Source of the DNA: Alcaligenaceae bacterium SAGV5
Lineage (GTDB): Bacteria > Pseudomonadota > Gammaproteobacteria > Burkholderiales > Burkholderiaceae_B
DNA: 64,000 bases
Assembly (NCBI GenBank): GCA_009360345.1
Contig: SPDP01000001.1
Coordinates: 2,170,001 to 2,234,000 of the forward strand
Reading direction: 5' to 3'
Under the pieces are notes generated by a model. The model was given only the letters and a program-made list of their open reading frames with translations, was not told where the DNA came from and did not search any database. Positions 10,181-18,980 of the stretch are shown here, one piece after another (position 1 is the stretch's first letter; every line of letters begins with the position of its first letter). The position numbers and the translations under genes were made by a program.

Positions 10181-10390
10181 CCTGTCCCGCCCAGTCCCCT
10201 GCTCGTGGCTGCCCAGCAGCGCCGGCCCGGCGCCGCCGCGGCGCAGGTATTGCTGCAGGTCGGCGTTGGTGGAGGCGGTGGCGTCCAGCCACGTCACGTG
10301 CCAGCCCGGCAGCAGGCGCCGTAGGCCGGCGGCGAGTTCCGCCGGCGGGGCAAGCGGGGCGTCGGAGAAGGCAGGGTGTGGTGCAACCAT
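10181..10390 (-). pseudogene. birA: N-terminal fragment of biotin-protein ligase BirA (no HTH domain)
   Basis: From the ATG at 10390 the frame encodes about 70 residues that look like the start of a BirA catalytic domain: GWHVTWLDATASTNADL (the family's STN motif), then LLGSHEQGTGRDR where the family has the QTAGRGR nucleotide-binding loop. Homology then stops. The frame ends about 20 residues on, while the overlapping frame continues as YffB. Full-length BirA needs about 200 further residues. coaX, which I recall following birA in Bordetella, is also absent. Confidence 0.6.
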
Positions 10391-10522
10391 GGATATCGGG
10401 CGAGGGCCGCGCAAGGAACGCGGAAACTCGGGATTGTAGGCAGAGCCGGCGGATTTCGCATGCCGGGGCCCGCAAAACGCATAAACTTAGGTCATGTCGT
10501 TTACGTTTTGCTCCCGCCGCCC

Positions 10523-11680
10523 ATGAGCACGCCGTCAGAAAGACGTGCTCCCTCCCCCGGGGAGGACGTCGCGCAGCGACAGGAAGGCCCGCCGTCCACC
10601 GGCCCGGTGCCGCCGGGCCCGCATGGCGCGCCGCTGGCGCGGCTCGCGCTGAGCATCGTCGTCCTGCTGGTCGTCTATGCCAGCCTGTATCCGTTCTCGG
10701 GCTGGGCGAACGTCGGCGTGCCCGCGTTCGCCTACCTGCGCGCGCCGTGGCCGCAATACTGGGTCGGCTCCGAGATCATCGCCAACGTCGCCGCCTATCT
10801 GCCCGTGGGCGCGCTGTTCGTCTGGGCCGTGTATCCGGCTTGCCGCGGATTGCTGGCCGTGGCGCTGGCCGTGGCGTGCTGCGGGCTGTTGTCCGGCGCG
10901 CTGGAGGCGTTGCAGACCTATCTGCCCAATCGCATCGCCTCGAACGTGGATCTGGCGGCCAATGCCGCCGGCGCCCTGCTGGGCGCGCTGATAGGCACGG
11001 CCACGGCATTCTGGCTGATCGGCCACGGCGCGCTGGCGCGCTGGCGCCAGCGGTGGTTCCTGCCCCAGGCCGGTCCCGCGCTGATCCTGGCCATGCTCTG
11101 GGTGTTCATGCAGATCCCGCGCCAGCCCATGCTGTTCGGCACCGGCGAATTGTGGCTGCTGGGGGACTGGGCGGCGCTTCCTGCCGACGTGGTCGGTTTC
11201 CTGTGGTCGCCCGAGCCCGCGCAGCGCATCGTGGCCGAACAGATCTGCACCGCCGCCGCCGTGGTGGGGGCCGCCATGCTGCCGCTGCACATGGCGCGTC
11301 CGGTGCCGGCGCGCGGTATCCTTCCCGTCGTGCTGGTCGCCTGCGCCGTGCTGGCGAAGGCGGCTTTGCAGCCCCTGGCCATCCCGGGGCAGGCGACCGG
11401 CGCGTGGATCACCGCCGGATCCGCGGCGGGGATGGCGGCCGGGCTGCTGCTGGCGACCGGCATGGCCTACCTGGGGCCGGCGTGGCAGCGCGGCCTGGGC
11501 ATCACGGCGCTGTGCGTGCAACTGGCCATCGTCAACCTGTTTCCGTCCGACCAGTATTTCGACATGACGACCGCGATGGCCCGCACGGGCTGGCTGCACC
11601 TGGAATCGCTCACGCTCGGCCTGTCCGTGATCTGGCCGCTGGCGGCCCTCTTTTTCCTGGCCCGGCGGCGTTCAGCCTGA
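10523..11680 (+). CDS. VanZ-like family membrane protein
   Basis: A 385-residue polytopic membrane protein. After a proline-rich N-terminus of about 30 residues, the first helix (LALSIVVLLVVYASLYPFSGW) opens a VanZ-like domain ending near SGALEALQTYLPNRIASNVDLAANAAGALLGA. At least five more hydrophobic segments fill residues 180-380. VanZ-like proteins are widespread; one confers low teicoplanin resistance, but most have no known role. The ATG at 10523 starts just before the arginine/proline-rich leader. The upstream neighbour is the broken birA, divergently oriented. Confidence 0.75.
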   Translation: MSTPSERRAPSPGEDVAQRQEGPPSTGPVPPGPHGAPLARLALSIVVLLVVYASLYPFSGWANVGVPAFAYLRAPWPQYWVGSEIIANVAAYLPVGALFVWAVYPACRGLLAVALAVACCGLLSGALEALQTYLPNRIASNVDLAANAAGALLGALIGTATAFWLIGHGALARWRQRWFLPQAGPALILAMLWVFMQIPRQPMLFGTGELWLLGDWAALPADVVGFLWSPEPAQRIVAEQICTAAAVVGAAMLPLHMARPVPARGILPVVLVACAVLAKAALQPLAIPGQATGAWITAGSAAGMAAGLLLATGMAYLGPAWQRGLGITALCVQLAIVNLFPSDQYFDMTTAMARTGWLHLESLTLGLSVIWPLAALFFLARRRSA

Positions 11681-11716
11681 TCGCCCCGGCTGTCCATGTT
11701 TCCTTTGCGAGCGGGT

Positions 11717-12034
11717 ATGGAGTCCTACTACAAACACCACGTATTTTTCTGCCTGAACGAGCGCGGCGCCGATGCTCCCCGGCCCAGTTGCGCGCGCCAG
11801 GGCGCGCAGGCCATGCAGGACTACGCCAAGAAGCGCATCAAGCAATTGGGGCTGGCCGGCAAGGGTGAGATCCGCATCAACAAGGCGGGCTGTCTGGACC
11901 GCTGCGAGGAAGGCCCCGTGCTGGTGGTCTATCCCGAGGGCGTCTGGTACACCTACGTGGACCAGAGCGATATCGACGAGATCATCGACTCGCACCTGGT
12001 GCGGGGCGAGCCGGTCGAACGCCTGAGGATTTGA
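11717..12034 (+). CDS. Thioredoxin-like [2Fe-2S] ferredoxin
   Basis: A 105-residue electron carrier of the thioredoxin-fold 2Fe-2S ferredoxin family. The four cluster cysteines are visible: FFCLN and PSCARQGA about 12 residues apart near the N-terminus, then AGCLDRCEEGP near residue 57. The C-terminus (VWYTYVDQSDIDEIIDSHL) also fits the family. I chose the ATG at 11717 (MESYYKHHVFFC); an in-frame start at 11696 would add seven residues. The following hydrolase gene begins 7 bp after the stop, so the two are probably cotranscribed. Confidence 0.88.
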   Translation: MESYYKHHVFFCLNERGADAPRPSCARQGAQAMQDYAKKRIKQLGLAGKGEIRINKAGCLDRCEEGPVLVVYPEGVWYTYVDQSDIDEIIDSHLVRGEPVERLRI

Positions 12035-12041
12035 GGTCCGC

Positions 12042-12701
12042 ATGGCTATCACCACGGAATATCTGGTCCTGGCGGGCGGCGCGGGCGACGTCGATTGCGC
12101 GCTCGACATTCCCGACGGCGGCCTCGACGCCGCGCGCGGATGGGCCCTGGTGCTGCATCCGCATCCGCTGTTCGGCGGCACGCGCGACAACAAGGTGGTC
12201 ACCACGATCGCGCGCGCCTGCGTCCAGCAGGGACTGGCGGCGCTGCGGCCCAATTTCCGGGGCGTGGGCGCGTCGGCCGGGGAGTTCGACAACGGCCAGG
12301 GCGAAGCCGCCGACATGCTGGGCGTGGTGGACCAGTTCCGCCACCGGTACCCGGCGCTGGCCGGCGGCCGCTTCGTCTTGGGCGGGTTCTCGTTCGGCAG
12401 CGCCGTGGCGAGCCAGGTCCACGCAGGCTGCGGACCGCAGAGCGAGCGCGGACTGGACATCGCGGGCCTGGTGCTGCTGGGGACCGCGGCCAGCCGTTTC
12501 TCCGTCGCCAGCGTGCCGGAAGACACCCTGGTCGTCCACGGCGAACAGGATGACACCGTGCCGCTGCAATCCGTCATGGACTGGGCGCGGCCGCAAAGCT
12601 TGCCCGTGACGGTCATTCCCGGTTCGGGCCACTTCTTCCATGGCAACCTCGTGGTCGTGAAGCGGCTGGTGCTGGCCTATCTGGCCCGGGTCCTGGCGTG
12701 A
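12042..12701 (+). CDS. Alpha/beta hydrolase
   Basis: A 219-residue alpha/beta-hydrolase of the small CocE/dienelactone-hydrolase-like group. It shows LHPHPLFGGTRDNK near residue 39 (oxyanion region), the nucleophile elbow GGFSFGSA with S117, an acid in VVHGEQDDTVPL, and the catalytic His in GSGHFFHG near 200. The lack of a signal peptide implies a cytoplasmic enzyme. It starts 7 bp after the ferredoxin stop. The substrate is unknown. Confidence 0.85.
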   Translation: MAITTEYLVLAGGAGDVDCALDIPDGGLDAARGWALVLHPHPLFGGTRDNKVVTTIARACVQQGLAALRPNFRGVGASAGEFDNGQGEAADMLGVVDQFRHRYPALAGGRFVLGGFSFGSAVASQVHAGCGPQSERGLDIAGLVLLGTAASRFSVASVPEDTLVVHGEQDDTVPLQSVMDWARPQSLPVTVIPGSGHFFHGNLVVVKRLVLAYLARVLA

Positions 12702-12881
12702 CCGCCGCGGCTCGAGCCCGCAGTAGCATTCGGTTGCATCAGGCACCCGGCGCCGTGGCGCCGGGCCGGCGGCCCGGATGCCTATAATCATGTTTTCCAC
12801 CCCGCATCGCGGGGCGCGCGCCTGGCGGTCCCGACCGGCCATGCCCGGCGGCACGCCTCTCTTGCACGACCATCCTCCCAC

Positions 12882-14132
12882 ATGAAACTGCGCTTTTTCT
12901 CGTTTGGTCCGGGACGTCGGTTCGCACTGGCCTCCGCGGCTTCCGCCTGCTTGCTCGCGTTCCCGGCGGCCATGCCTGCTTCCGCCCTGGCCGCCGCGGC
13001 TCCTCCCGCCACTTCTTCCGCCGCGGCGCCGGCCGCTCCCGCGGTGCAGACCGTCGGCATGCTGGCATCCGTGCCGGCGCCCGCGATCGCGGCGCGCGCG
13101 TGGGTGACCATCGACGTCACCAGTGACCAGATCCTGGCCGAGGAGCGCTCGGGCGAACGCATCGAGCCGGCCTCGCTCACCAAGGTCATGACGGCCTATC
13201 TGGTGTTCAATGCGCTCAAGGAAAAACGCCTGGCGCTGGCCCAGACGGTCAACGTGTCGCAGAAGGCGTGGCGCACGGGCGGCTCGCGCATGTTCATCGA
13301 GCCGCGCAAGCCCGTCACGGTCGAGGAACTGATACGCGGCATGATCACGCAGTCCGGCAACGACGCCACCGTGGCGTTGGCGGAAGCCGTGGCCGGCAGC
13401 GAGGATGCATTCGTCGCGCTGATGAACCAGGAGGCCGCGCGCCTGGGCCTGAAAGAAACGCACTTCACCAACTCCACGGGCCTGCCCGATCCGCAGCACG
13501 TGACCACCGTGCGCGACCTGGCCCTGCTGGCCAAGCGGTTGATCCAGGATCATCCCGACTATTACGGCTACTACAAGGAACGCCAGTTCACCTACAACAA
13601 GATCACCCAGCCCAACCGCAACCGGCTGTTGTGGGTCGATCCATCGGTGGACGGCATGAAGACCGGCCATACCGATGCGGCGGGTTATTGCCTGATCGCC
13701 TCGGCAATGCGCGGCGACCGCCGCATGCTGACGGTACTGGTGGGCGCGGCGAGTGAGAACGCCCGTGCGCAGGAAAGCCTGAAGCTGCTGAACTGGGGCT
13801 ACCAGAACTTCGATACCGTCAAGGTCTACGACGCCAGGCAGGCGGTGGTGGAACCCAAGGTCTGGAAGGGCAGCGTGGGCAAGGCCAAGCTCGGCTCGCC
13901 GTCGGCGATCTGGGTGACCGTGCCGCGCGGCCAGGCCGGCAACGTCAAGTCCACCATCGAGCGCACCGACCCGCTGGTCGCGCCGCTGCAGGCTGGCCAG
14001 CAGGTGGGGACGGTCAAGCTCACCCTGAACGACAAGCCCGTGCGCGAAGTGCCGCTGACCGTGCTCGAACCCGTGGACGTGGCCGGTATCTTCGGCCGGG
14101 CGTTCGACGCCGTCCGCCTTTGGTTCAATTGA
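12882..14132 (+). CDS. dacC: D-alanyl-D-alanine carboxypeptidase (PBP5/6 family)
   Basis: Periplasmic peptidoglycan carboxypeptidase of 416 residues. A signal peptide with a long Ala/Pro-rich tail covers the first 55-60 residues. The penicillin-binding motifs are present: SLTK with nucleophile S98 and K101, SGN in ITQSGNDATVALAE, and KTG in MKTGHTDAAGYC. A C-terminal beta domain (from about 310) and the amphipathic end GIFGRAFDAVRLWFN fit membrane anchoring as in PBP5. Such enzymes trim terminal D-Ala from pentapeptides. Copy 2 of the hairpin repeat follows its stop. Confidence 0.92.
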   Translation: MKLRFFSFGPGRRFALASAASACLLAFPAAMPASALAAAAPPATSSAAAPAAPAVQTVGMLASVPAPAIAARAWVTIDVTSDQILAEERSGERIEPASLTKVMTAYLVFNALKEKRLALAQTVNVSQKAWRTGGSRMFIEPRKPVTVEELIRGMITQSGNDATVALAEAVAGSEDAFVALMNQEAARLGLKETHFTNSTGLPDPQHVTTVRDLALLAKRLIQDHPDYYGYYKERQFTYNKITQPNRNRLLWVDPSVDGMKTGHTDAAGYCLIASAMRGDRRMLTVLVGAASENARAQESLKLLNWGYQNFDTVKVYDARQAVVEPKVWKGSVGKAKLGSPSAIWVTVPRGQAGNVKSTIERTDPLVAPLQAGQQVGTVKLTLNDKPVREVPLTVLEPVDVAGIFGRAFDAVRLWFN

Positions 14133-14137
14133 AGCTT

Positions 14138-14274
14138 CCCCCTATGCGCTGACGCGCGCCCCCCAGGGGGCGAAACCGGCGGACAGGAAGGGAAGTCCAC
14201 CCCACGCCCTTCGGGCGCCCCCTCAAGGGGGCGATGCGAGTGGACCGGCAAAGCCGGATCCACCGCATCCTGGG
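14138..14274 (+). repeat. GC-rich double-hairpin repeat, copy 2 (tandem, 3' of dacC)
   Basis: Two partial units in tandem. The first (14138-14200) begins CCCCCTATGCGCTGACGCGC and contains CGCCCCCCAGGGGGCG. The second (14203-14274) begins ACGCCCTTCGGGCGCCCC and holds the stem GTGGACCGGC-AAA-GCCGGATCCAC. Same orientation relative to dacC as the other 3' copies. The rest of the dacC-dat gap shows nothing else recognisable. Confidence 0.85.
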
Positions 14275-14349
14275 TAACACCGGGGTGAGGGCGGGTGTAG
14301 GATTGTCATCGTGCGGTATGTTTGTCCGGGCTCTCTTCGTGGAGATGGC

Positions 14350-15213
14350 ATGATTCCTGGTGTCGAGGGTGATCCTCGGGTTTATCTGAACGGCGAGTTC
14401 ACGCCGTTGTCGCAGGCCAAGATATCCGTGCTGGACCGCGGGTTCATCTTCGGCGACGGGATCTACGAGGTCGTGCCGGTGTACGGGCGCAAGCCGTTCC
14501 GGATGGCGCAGCACCTGGCCAGGCTGGAGCGCAGCCTGGCCGCGATCCGGATTCCGAATCCGCATACGGTCCAGCAGTGGCAGGACCTGGTGGGCAAGCT
14601 GATCGAGACCTTGGATGCGCAGGACCAGATCGTCTACCTGCAACTGACCCGGGGCGTGGCCAGGCGCGACCATGCCTTCCCGGCGCAGGTCGTGCCCACC
14701 GTGTTCGGCATGAGCAGTCCTTTTACGCGGCCTTCGGCCGACGCGCGCGAGAACGGCGTGAAGACGGTCGGCATGCCGGACGAGCGCTGGCTGCATTGCG
14801 AGATCAAGTCCACCTCGCTGCTGGGCAACGTGCTGGCGCGGCAGTTCGCGGCCGACCGCGATGTGCCCGAGGTGGTGATGTTCCGCGACGGCTATCTTTC
14901 CGAAGGCTCGTCCAGCAATGTCTGGGTCGTCAAGCAGGGCCGGCTGCTGGCTCCCCTGAAGAACAACCTCATCCTGGAAGGCATCCGCTACGGCTTCATC
15001 GAGCGCATGGCCGCGGACAGCGGCATCGAGTTCGAGATGCGGCCGATTTCCCGGGCCGAGGTCGAATCGGCCGACGAACTGATGTTGTCGTCGGCCACCA
15101 AGGAAATCCTGCCCATCGTGTCCCTGGATGGCAAGCCCGTCGGCAATGGCCGGCCCGGGCCGGTCTACGCGCGGCTGCGCGAGGGATACGACGAGGCAAT
15201 CGCAAGGCTTTGA
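14350..15213 (+). CDS. dat: D-amino acid aminotransferase (class IV aminotransferase)
   Basis: A 287-residue PLP enzyme of fold type IV, which interconverts D-alanine and D-glutamate via 2-oxo acids. Motifs are RVYLNGEFTPLSQAKISVLDRGFIFGDGIYEVVPVY at the start, the PLP lysine in EIKSTSLLGNVLAR near 156, and the phosphate-binding part EGSSSNVWVV plus SSATKEILPI. I chose the ATG at 14350 with GGAGA just upstream. It lies 5 bp upstream of the DUF493 gene, in the dat-ybeD-lipB-lipA order I recall from Bordetella-like genomes. The D-Ala/D-Glu products link it to cell-wall synthesis and the neighbouring dacC. Confidence 0.88.
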   Translation: MIPGVEGDPRVYLNGEFTPLSQAKISVLDRGFIFGDGIYEVVPVYGRKPFRMAQHLARLERSLAAIRIPNPHTVQQWQDLVGKLIETLDAQDQIVYLQLTRGVARRDHAFPAQVVPTVFGMSSPFTRPSADARENGVKTVGMPDERWLHCEIKSTSLLGNVLARQFAADRDVPEVVMFRDGYLSEGSSSNVWVVKQGRLLAPLKNNLILEGIRYGFIERMAADSGIEFEMRPISRAEVESADELMLSSATKEILPIVSLDGKPVGNGRPGPVYARLREGYDEAIARL

Positions 15214-15218
15214 TCATC

Positions 15219-15497
15219 ATGGCAGACTTACCTGACAACCCCGATTCGCTGATCGAATACCCGTCGGACTTCCCGATCAAGGTCATGGGGGCCCACCATC
15301 CCGATTTCATCGCGGTGCTGACCGAAGTCGTCATGCGCCACGATCCCGGGTTCGACCCCGAGTCCGTCGAACGGCGGCCCAGCTCCGGCGGCAATTACCT
15401 CGGCCTGACCTTCGTGGTGCGTGCCACCTCGCGCGAGCAGCTCGATGCCCTGTACCGCGAGCTGACGTCGCATCCCATGGTCAAGTACGTGCTGTAG
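15219..15497 (+). CDS. DUF493 (YbeD-like) protein
   Basis: A 92-residue protein of the YbeD/DUF493 family, an ACT-like fold of unknown function. Recognisable pieces are LIEYPSDFPIKVMGAHHPDF at residues 10-29, and LGLTFVVRATSREQLDALYRELTSHPMVKYVL at the end. ybeD lies next to lipB in E. coli as well, so the dat-ybeD-lipB-lipA arrangement here suggests a link with lipoate metabolism, though that link is unproven. Confidence 0.88.
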   Translation: MADLPDNPDSLIEYPSDFPIKVMGAHHPDFIAVLTEVVMRHDPGFDPESVERRPSSGGNYLGLTFVVRATSREQLDALYRELTSHPMVKYVL

Positions 15498-15530
15498 CGG
15501 CGCGTTCCGTCCGTTTTCCGAAGACGCCGC

Positions 15531-16217
15531 ATGTTGATCCGCTGGCTGCCGACTCCCGCCGATTACCACCAGACCTGGGAAGCCATGAAGGCCTTCACGG
15601 CCGCGCGCGGTCCCGAGACGCCGGACGAGCTCTGGCTGGTGGAGCATCCGCCGGTCTTCACGCTGGGGCTGGCCGGCAAGCCCGAGCACGTGCTGGCGCC
15701 GCGCGACGTGCCCGTGGTCAAGAGCGACCGGGGCGGGCAGGTGACCTATCACGGCCCGGGGCAGGTGGTGGCCTACGTGCTGCTGGACCTGAAGCGGGCG
15801 GGGTACTTCGTGAAGGAATACGTGGCGCGCGTGGAGCAGGCGGTGATCGACCTGCTGGCCGAACTGGGCCTGCCCGATGCACGCCGCAAGCCGGATGCGC
15901 CTGGCGTCTACGTCGACTGGCCCCGGCCGCCGGAAGCCATGCAGGAACTGGCCAAGATTTCCGCGCTGGGCATCAAGGTCCATCGTGGCTGCACCTACCA
16001 CGGCGTGGCGTTGAACGTGGCGATGGACCTGTCGCCGTTTACCTGGATAAACCCTTGCGGCTACGCGGGATTGCGGACGGTGGACCTGGCTTCCTGTGGC
16101 AGCGATATCGGCCTGGAAGAGGCCGGCAACCGGCTGGCGCACCATTTGGAGCGGTCCCTGACGGCCCGGGCGCCGGCAGGGGCTTTGGCCGTCCCGTCGC
16201 CGGCGGCGGTAGAATAA
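15531..16217 (+). CDS. lipB: Octanoyl-[acyl-carrier-protein]:protein N-octanoyltransferase LipB
   Basis: Transfers octanoyl groups from ACP to lipoyl domains, the first step of lipoate assembly. In 228 residues it shows the signature [16 protein letters not shown] near 68, the conserved lysine in [17 protein letters not shown] (about K149) and the acyl-carrying cysteine in INPCGYAG (about C176). lipA follows 60 bp downstream, giving the complete endogenous lipoylation route. Confidence 0.95.
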   Translation: MLIRWLPTPADYHQTWEAMKAFTAARGPETPDELWLVEHPPVFTLGLAGKPEHVLAPRDVPVVKSDRGGQVTYHGPGQVVAYVLLDLKRAGYFVKEYVARVEQAVIDLLAELGLPDARRKPDAPGVYVDWPRPPEAMQELAKISALGIKVHRGCTYHGVALNVAMDLSPFTWINPCGYAGLRTVDLASCGSDIGLEEAGNRLAHHLERSLTARAPAGALAVPSPAAVE

Positions 16218-16277
16218 GGGTCTTTACCAATCCCGGCCCCCGGTTCTACCCCGGCTACGCCGAACAGGAATCAGTCG

Positions 16278-17282
16278 ATGAGCTCTGTGCCCGAAACTTC
16301 CGCCCTGGGCGGCAATGCCGACGCGCCCGTGGCGGCACCGGCCTACGATCCGCTGCGCAAGCAGAAGTCCGAATCCAAGGTCTCGCGCATTCCCGTCAAG
16401 GTCGTGCAGGTGGAACGGCTCAAGAAGCCGGAGTGGATCCGCGTGAAGGCGGCGTCCCCGGGTTCGCGTTTCTACGACATCAAGCGCATCCTGCGCGAGC
16501 ACAACCTGCATACCGTGTGCGAGGAAGCCTCGTGTCCGAACATCGGCGAGTGCTTCGGCAAGGGCACGGCCACGTTCATGATCATGGGCGACAAGTGCAC
16601 CCGCCGCTGCCCGTTCTGTGACGTGGGCCACGGCCGTCCCGATCCGCTGGACACCGACGAGCCCCTGAACCTGGCCCGCACCATCGCCGCCCTGAAGCTC
16701 AACTACGTCGTGATTACCTCGGTGGACCGCGACGACCTGCGCGACGGCGGCGCCGCCCACTTCGTCGAATGCATCGCCAAGACGCGGGAGCTGTCGCCCT
16801 CAACCCGCATCGAGATCCTGGTGCCCGATTTCCGCGGCCGCCTGGATCGCGCGCTGGCCATCCTGAACGCCGGACCGCCGGACGTGATGAACCACAACCT
16901 GGAAACCGTGCCCCGCCTGTACAAGCAGGCGCGCCCGGGCTCCAACTACGAACATTCGCTCAAGCTGCTGGCCGAGTTCAAGGCGCTGCATCCGGACGTG
17001 CCCACCAAGTCCGGCCTGATGCTGGGCCTGGGCGAGACCGACGAGGAGATCCTGCAGGTGATGCGCGACATGCGCGCGCACAACGTCGACATGATCACCA
17101 TCGGCCAGTACCTGCAACCTTCCGAGCATCACCTGCCGGTGCTGCGCTACGTGCATCCCGACACCTTCGCGATGTTCGAGCGCGAGGCCTACGCCATGGG
17201 TTTCACCCATGCCGCCGTGGGGGCGATGGTGCGTTCGTCCTACCACGCCGACCAGCAGGCGCATGCGGCGGGCGTTGCCTGA
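16278..17282 (+). CDS. lipA: Lipoyl synthase LipA
   Basis: Radical-SAM enzyme (334 residues) that inserts two sulfurs into protein-bound octanoate. It has the auxiliary-cluster cysteines in [12 protein letters not shown] near residue 80, the radical-SAM CxxxCxxC motif CTRRCPFC near 108, and the C-terminal RSSY motif in [12 protein letters not shown] that also ligates the auxiliary cluster. A strong intrinsic terminator lies 23 bp after the stop, ending the dat-ybeD-lipB-lipA unit. Confidence 0.97.
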   Translation: MSSVPETSALGGNADAPVAAPAYDPLRKQKSESKVSRIPVKVVQVERLKKPEWIRVKAASPGSRFYDIKRILREHNLHTVCEEASCPNIGECFGKGTATFMIMGDKCTRRCPFCDVGHGRPDPLDTDEPLNLARTIAALKLNYVVITSVDRDDLRDGGAAHFVECIAKTRELSPSTRIEILVPDFRGRLDRALAILNAGPPDVMNHNLETVPRLYKQARPGSNYEHSLKLLAEFKALHPDVPTKSGLMLGLGETDEEILQVMRDMRAHNVDMITIGQYLQPSEHHLPVLRYVHPDTFAMFEREAYAMGFTHAAVGAMVRSSYHADQQAHAAGVA

Positions 17283-17305
17283 CGCGTCCCGGTTCCGCTG
17301 CCGAG

Positions 17306-17333
17306 AACGAGGCCTTCGGGCCTCGTTTTTTTT
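17306..17333 (+). terminator. Rho-independent terminator after lipA
   Basis: A perfect 9-bp stem AACGAGGCC, tetraloop TTCG, GGCCTCGTT, running into eight T residues. It separates the lipA unit from the accessory catabolic operon that begins with the promoter at 17356. Confidence 0.92.
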
Positions 17334-17355
17334 CGCCCATCGCCCGCGCGGGCGC

Positions 17356-17384
17356 TTGACACCCCTGGTCCGGCTCTTTACCAT
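17356..17384 (+). promoter_or_regulatory. Sigma-70 promoter of the Bug/cupin/aldolase operon
   Basis: A perfect -35 TTGACA (17356-17361), a 17-bp spacer and -10 TACCAT (17379-17384). The next annotated start codon is 158 bp downstream, so the transcript has a long leader. Two inverted repeats directly follow the -10, which suggests regulation by a repressor at the start site. Confidence 0.6.
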
Positions 17385-17385
17385 G

Positions 17386-17423
17386 TTTCTTACAAAGAAA
17401 TTGTTTTCTTTTTAAAAGAACAA
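17386..17423. promoter_or_regulatory. Tandem inverted repeats over the transcription start (candidate operators)
   Basis: Repeat A is TTTCTT-ACA-AAGAAA (17386-17400), a perfect 15-bp palindrome. Repeat B is TTGTTTTCTTTTT/AAAAGAACAA (17401-17423), an inverted repeat with a one-base bulge. They sit where transcription should start. IclR-family proteins commonly bind 15-bp palindromes, and an IclR gene is fifth in the operon, so it is the likely ligand. The 10-mer TTGTTCTTTT of repeat B (minus strand) recurs at 24004. Confidence 0.5.
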
Positions 17424-17541
17424 ATGAGAGGCGAGAGCGGGTCCTGGATCCGCCATCTCTCCGCCTTTCCCTCGTTCCCGGAATCTCGCGCCCATGCCGT
17501 GCAGGCAGGGGGGCGCTCAAGCTCGAACAAGGAGACGCATC

Positions 17542-18534
17542 ATGTCATTCCCGCGGCTTTTTCCCGCTCCCGCCTGGCGCGGCGGCGCCATCTTCCTGGC
17601 CTGCATGGCCGCCTGTGGCGTGTCGGTGGCCGAAACCTATCCCAGCAAGCCTATCCGGCTGATCGTGCCGTTCGCGCCGGGCGGCGCGGTCGATATCGTC
17701 GGCCGCCTGATGGCGCAATCGCTGAACGAAAGCCTGGGTCAGCCCGTGATCGTGGAAAACCGCCCCGGCGCGGGCGGCCTGCTGGCCATGGAAGAAGTGG
17801 CGAAAGCCGCGCCCGACGGCTATACGCTCGCGGTCGGCGCCGCCGGGCCGCTGACGGTCAGCCCGGCCTTGTTCAAGGAACGCAAGTTCGATCCGCTGGA
17901 GCGGCTGGATCCGGTGATCTGGTACGCCAGTACGCCGGGCATCCTGGTGGTCAATCCCGCGCTCAAGGCCAACAACGTGGCCGAGCTGATCGCCTTGTCC
18001 AAGTCCAGCGCGCGTCCCCTGGCCATGGGGTCGGCCGGCAGCGGCAGCATCAATCACCTGATGGGGGAGTACTTCCAGCAGGTGGCCGGTGTCAGCTGGA
18101 TGCACGTGCCCTACAAGGGCAGCTCGCCCGCGCTGACCGACCTGGTCGGCGGCAACGTGCAGGTGATGATGGATATCGTGCCGACCGCCACGCCGCTGGT
18201 GAAGGCGGGCAAGCTGCGCGCCCTGGCGGTGACCACGCCCAAGCGCTCCAACATGCTGCCGTCGGTGCCCACCGTGGCCGAGCTGGGCTATCCCGGCTTC
18301 GACGCCAGTTCCTGGCTGTCATTGAACGCGCCGCACGGCACGCCGGCCGCCATCATCCAGAAGCTGAATCGCGCCCTGAACGAGGGGCTGGCCAAGGAGG
18401 ACGTCCGCCGCCGCATCACCGACATCGGCGCCGAGCCGGAGGGGGGCACGCCGGAGCGCGTCACGGCGCGCCTGAAGCTGGACATCCCGCGCTGGAGCAA
18501 GCTGCTGGAAACCGCGGGCGTCACGGTGCAATGA
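17542..18534 (+). CDS. Bug family tripartite tricarboxylate transporter receptor
   Basis: Periplasmic solute-binding protein (330 residues) of the TctC/Bug family. The signal peptide ends near residue 28 (CGVSVAE). The mature start YPSKPIRLIVPFAPGGAVDIVGR is the family hallmark, followed by VIVENRPGAGG, PDGYTL, HVPYKGSSPALTDLVGG and the PGFDASSW region. AAGGAG at 17529 supports the ATG at 17542. No TctA or TctB membrane gene is present, so it is an orphan receptor that either shares membrane partners encoded elsewhere or acts as a sensor. As first gene of the operon it probably binds the pathway's aromatic or carboxylic substrate. Confidence 0.88.
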   Translation: MSFPRLFPAPAWRGGAIFLACMAACGVSVAETYPSKPIRLIVPFAPGGAVDIVGRLMAQSLNESLGQPVIVENRPGAGGLLAMEEVAKAAPDGYTLAVGAAGPLTVSPALFKERKFDPLERLDPVIWYASTPGILVVNPALKANNVAELIALSKSSARPLAMGSAGSGSINHLMGEYFQQVAGVSWMHVPYKGSSPALTDLVGGNVQVMMDIVPTATPLVKAGKLRALAVTTPKRSNMLPSVPTVAELGYPGFDASSWLSLNAPHGTPAAIIQKLNRALNEGLAKEDVRRRITDIGAEPEGGTPERVTARLKLDIPRWSKLLETAGVTVQ

Positions 18535-18609
18535 CCCGGCGCGCGCGGCCGGGCATGTCTTTCACGGGTTGGAATCGTTTTTCTGTTCAAGCGAGCACAA
18601 GGGGGCGGT

Positions 18610-18978
18610 ATGGCATTGGCGAATCTGCATAACTGGAACGACCTGTCCAGGGAGACCGTTCGCAAGGGCGTGGAGCGAGTCGGCTTTCGCGGCGACGACG
18701 TGATGTGCGTCATGAACTGGCTCACGCCGGGCATGGACACCAACCCGCACAGCCACACCTTCGAACAACTGGTGATCATCGTGCAGGGCCGGGTGCGCTT
18801 CCATCTGGGCGACGAAGTGGTCGAGGGTGGTCCGGGCAGCATGATCCGCATCCCGCCACACGTCGTGCACTACGCCGAGCCCGTGGGCGACGAGGTGGTC
18901 CTGAACCTGGACGTGTTCGCGCCCCTGCGGGAAGACTACAAGCATCTGGTCGAGTACCAGCGCGCCGAGTTCGAGTGA
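18610..18978 (+). CDS. Cupin domain protein
   Basis: A 122-residue single-domain cupin. Metal-binding motif 1 is NPHSHTFEQLVIIVQGRVRFHLG (residues about 41-63: two His, one Glu) and motif 2 is PPHVVHYAEPV (about 83). The beta-barrel fills the whole protein. In catabolic operons such cupins act as metal-dependent isomerases, decarboxylases or dioxygenases; which one cannot be decided. It starts 75 bp after the Bug gene and ends 2 bp before the aldolase gene, so coupling is tight. Confidence 0.85.
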   Translation: MALANLHNWNDLSRETVRKGVERVGFRGDDVMCVMNWLTPGMDTNPHSHTFEQLVIIVQGRVRFHLGDEVVEGGPGSMIRIPPHVVHYAEPVGDEVVLNLDVFAPLREDYKHLVEYQRAEFE

Positions 18979-18980
18979 CC

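Noticed and set aside
10294..10522. An upstream extension of the VanZ-like gene starting at 10376
   Set aside because: The extra 49 residues are Arg/Gly-rich and overlap the birA remnant on the other strand; the ATG at 10523 gives a family-like start.
14138..14274. A riboswitch or small RNA upstream of dat
   Set aside because: The structured DNA here is two tandem copies of the dispersed hairpin repeat, found at other unrelated loci, so a dat-specific regulatory RNA is unlikely.
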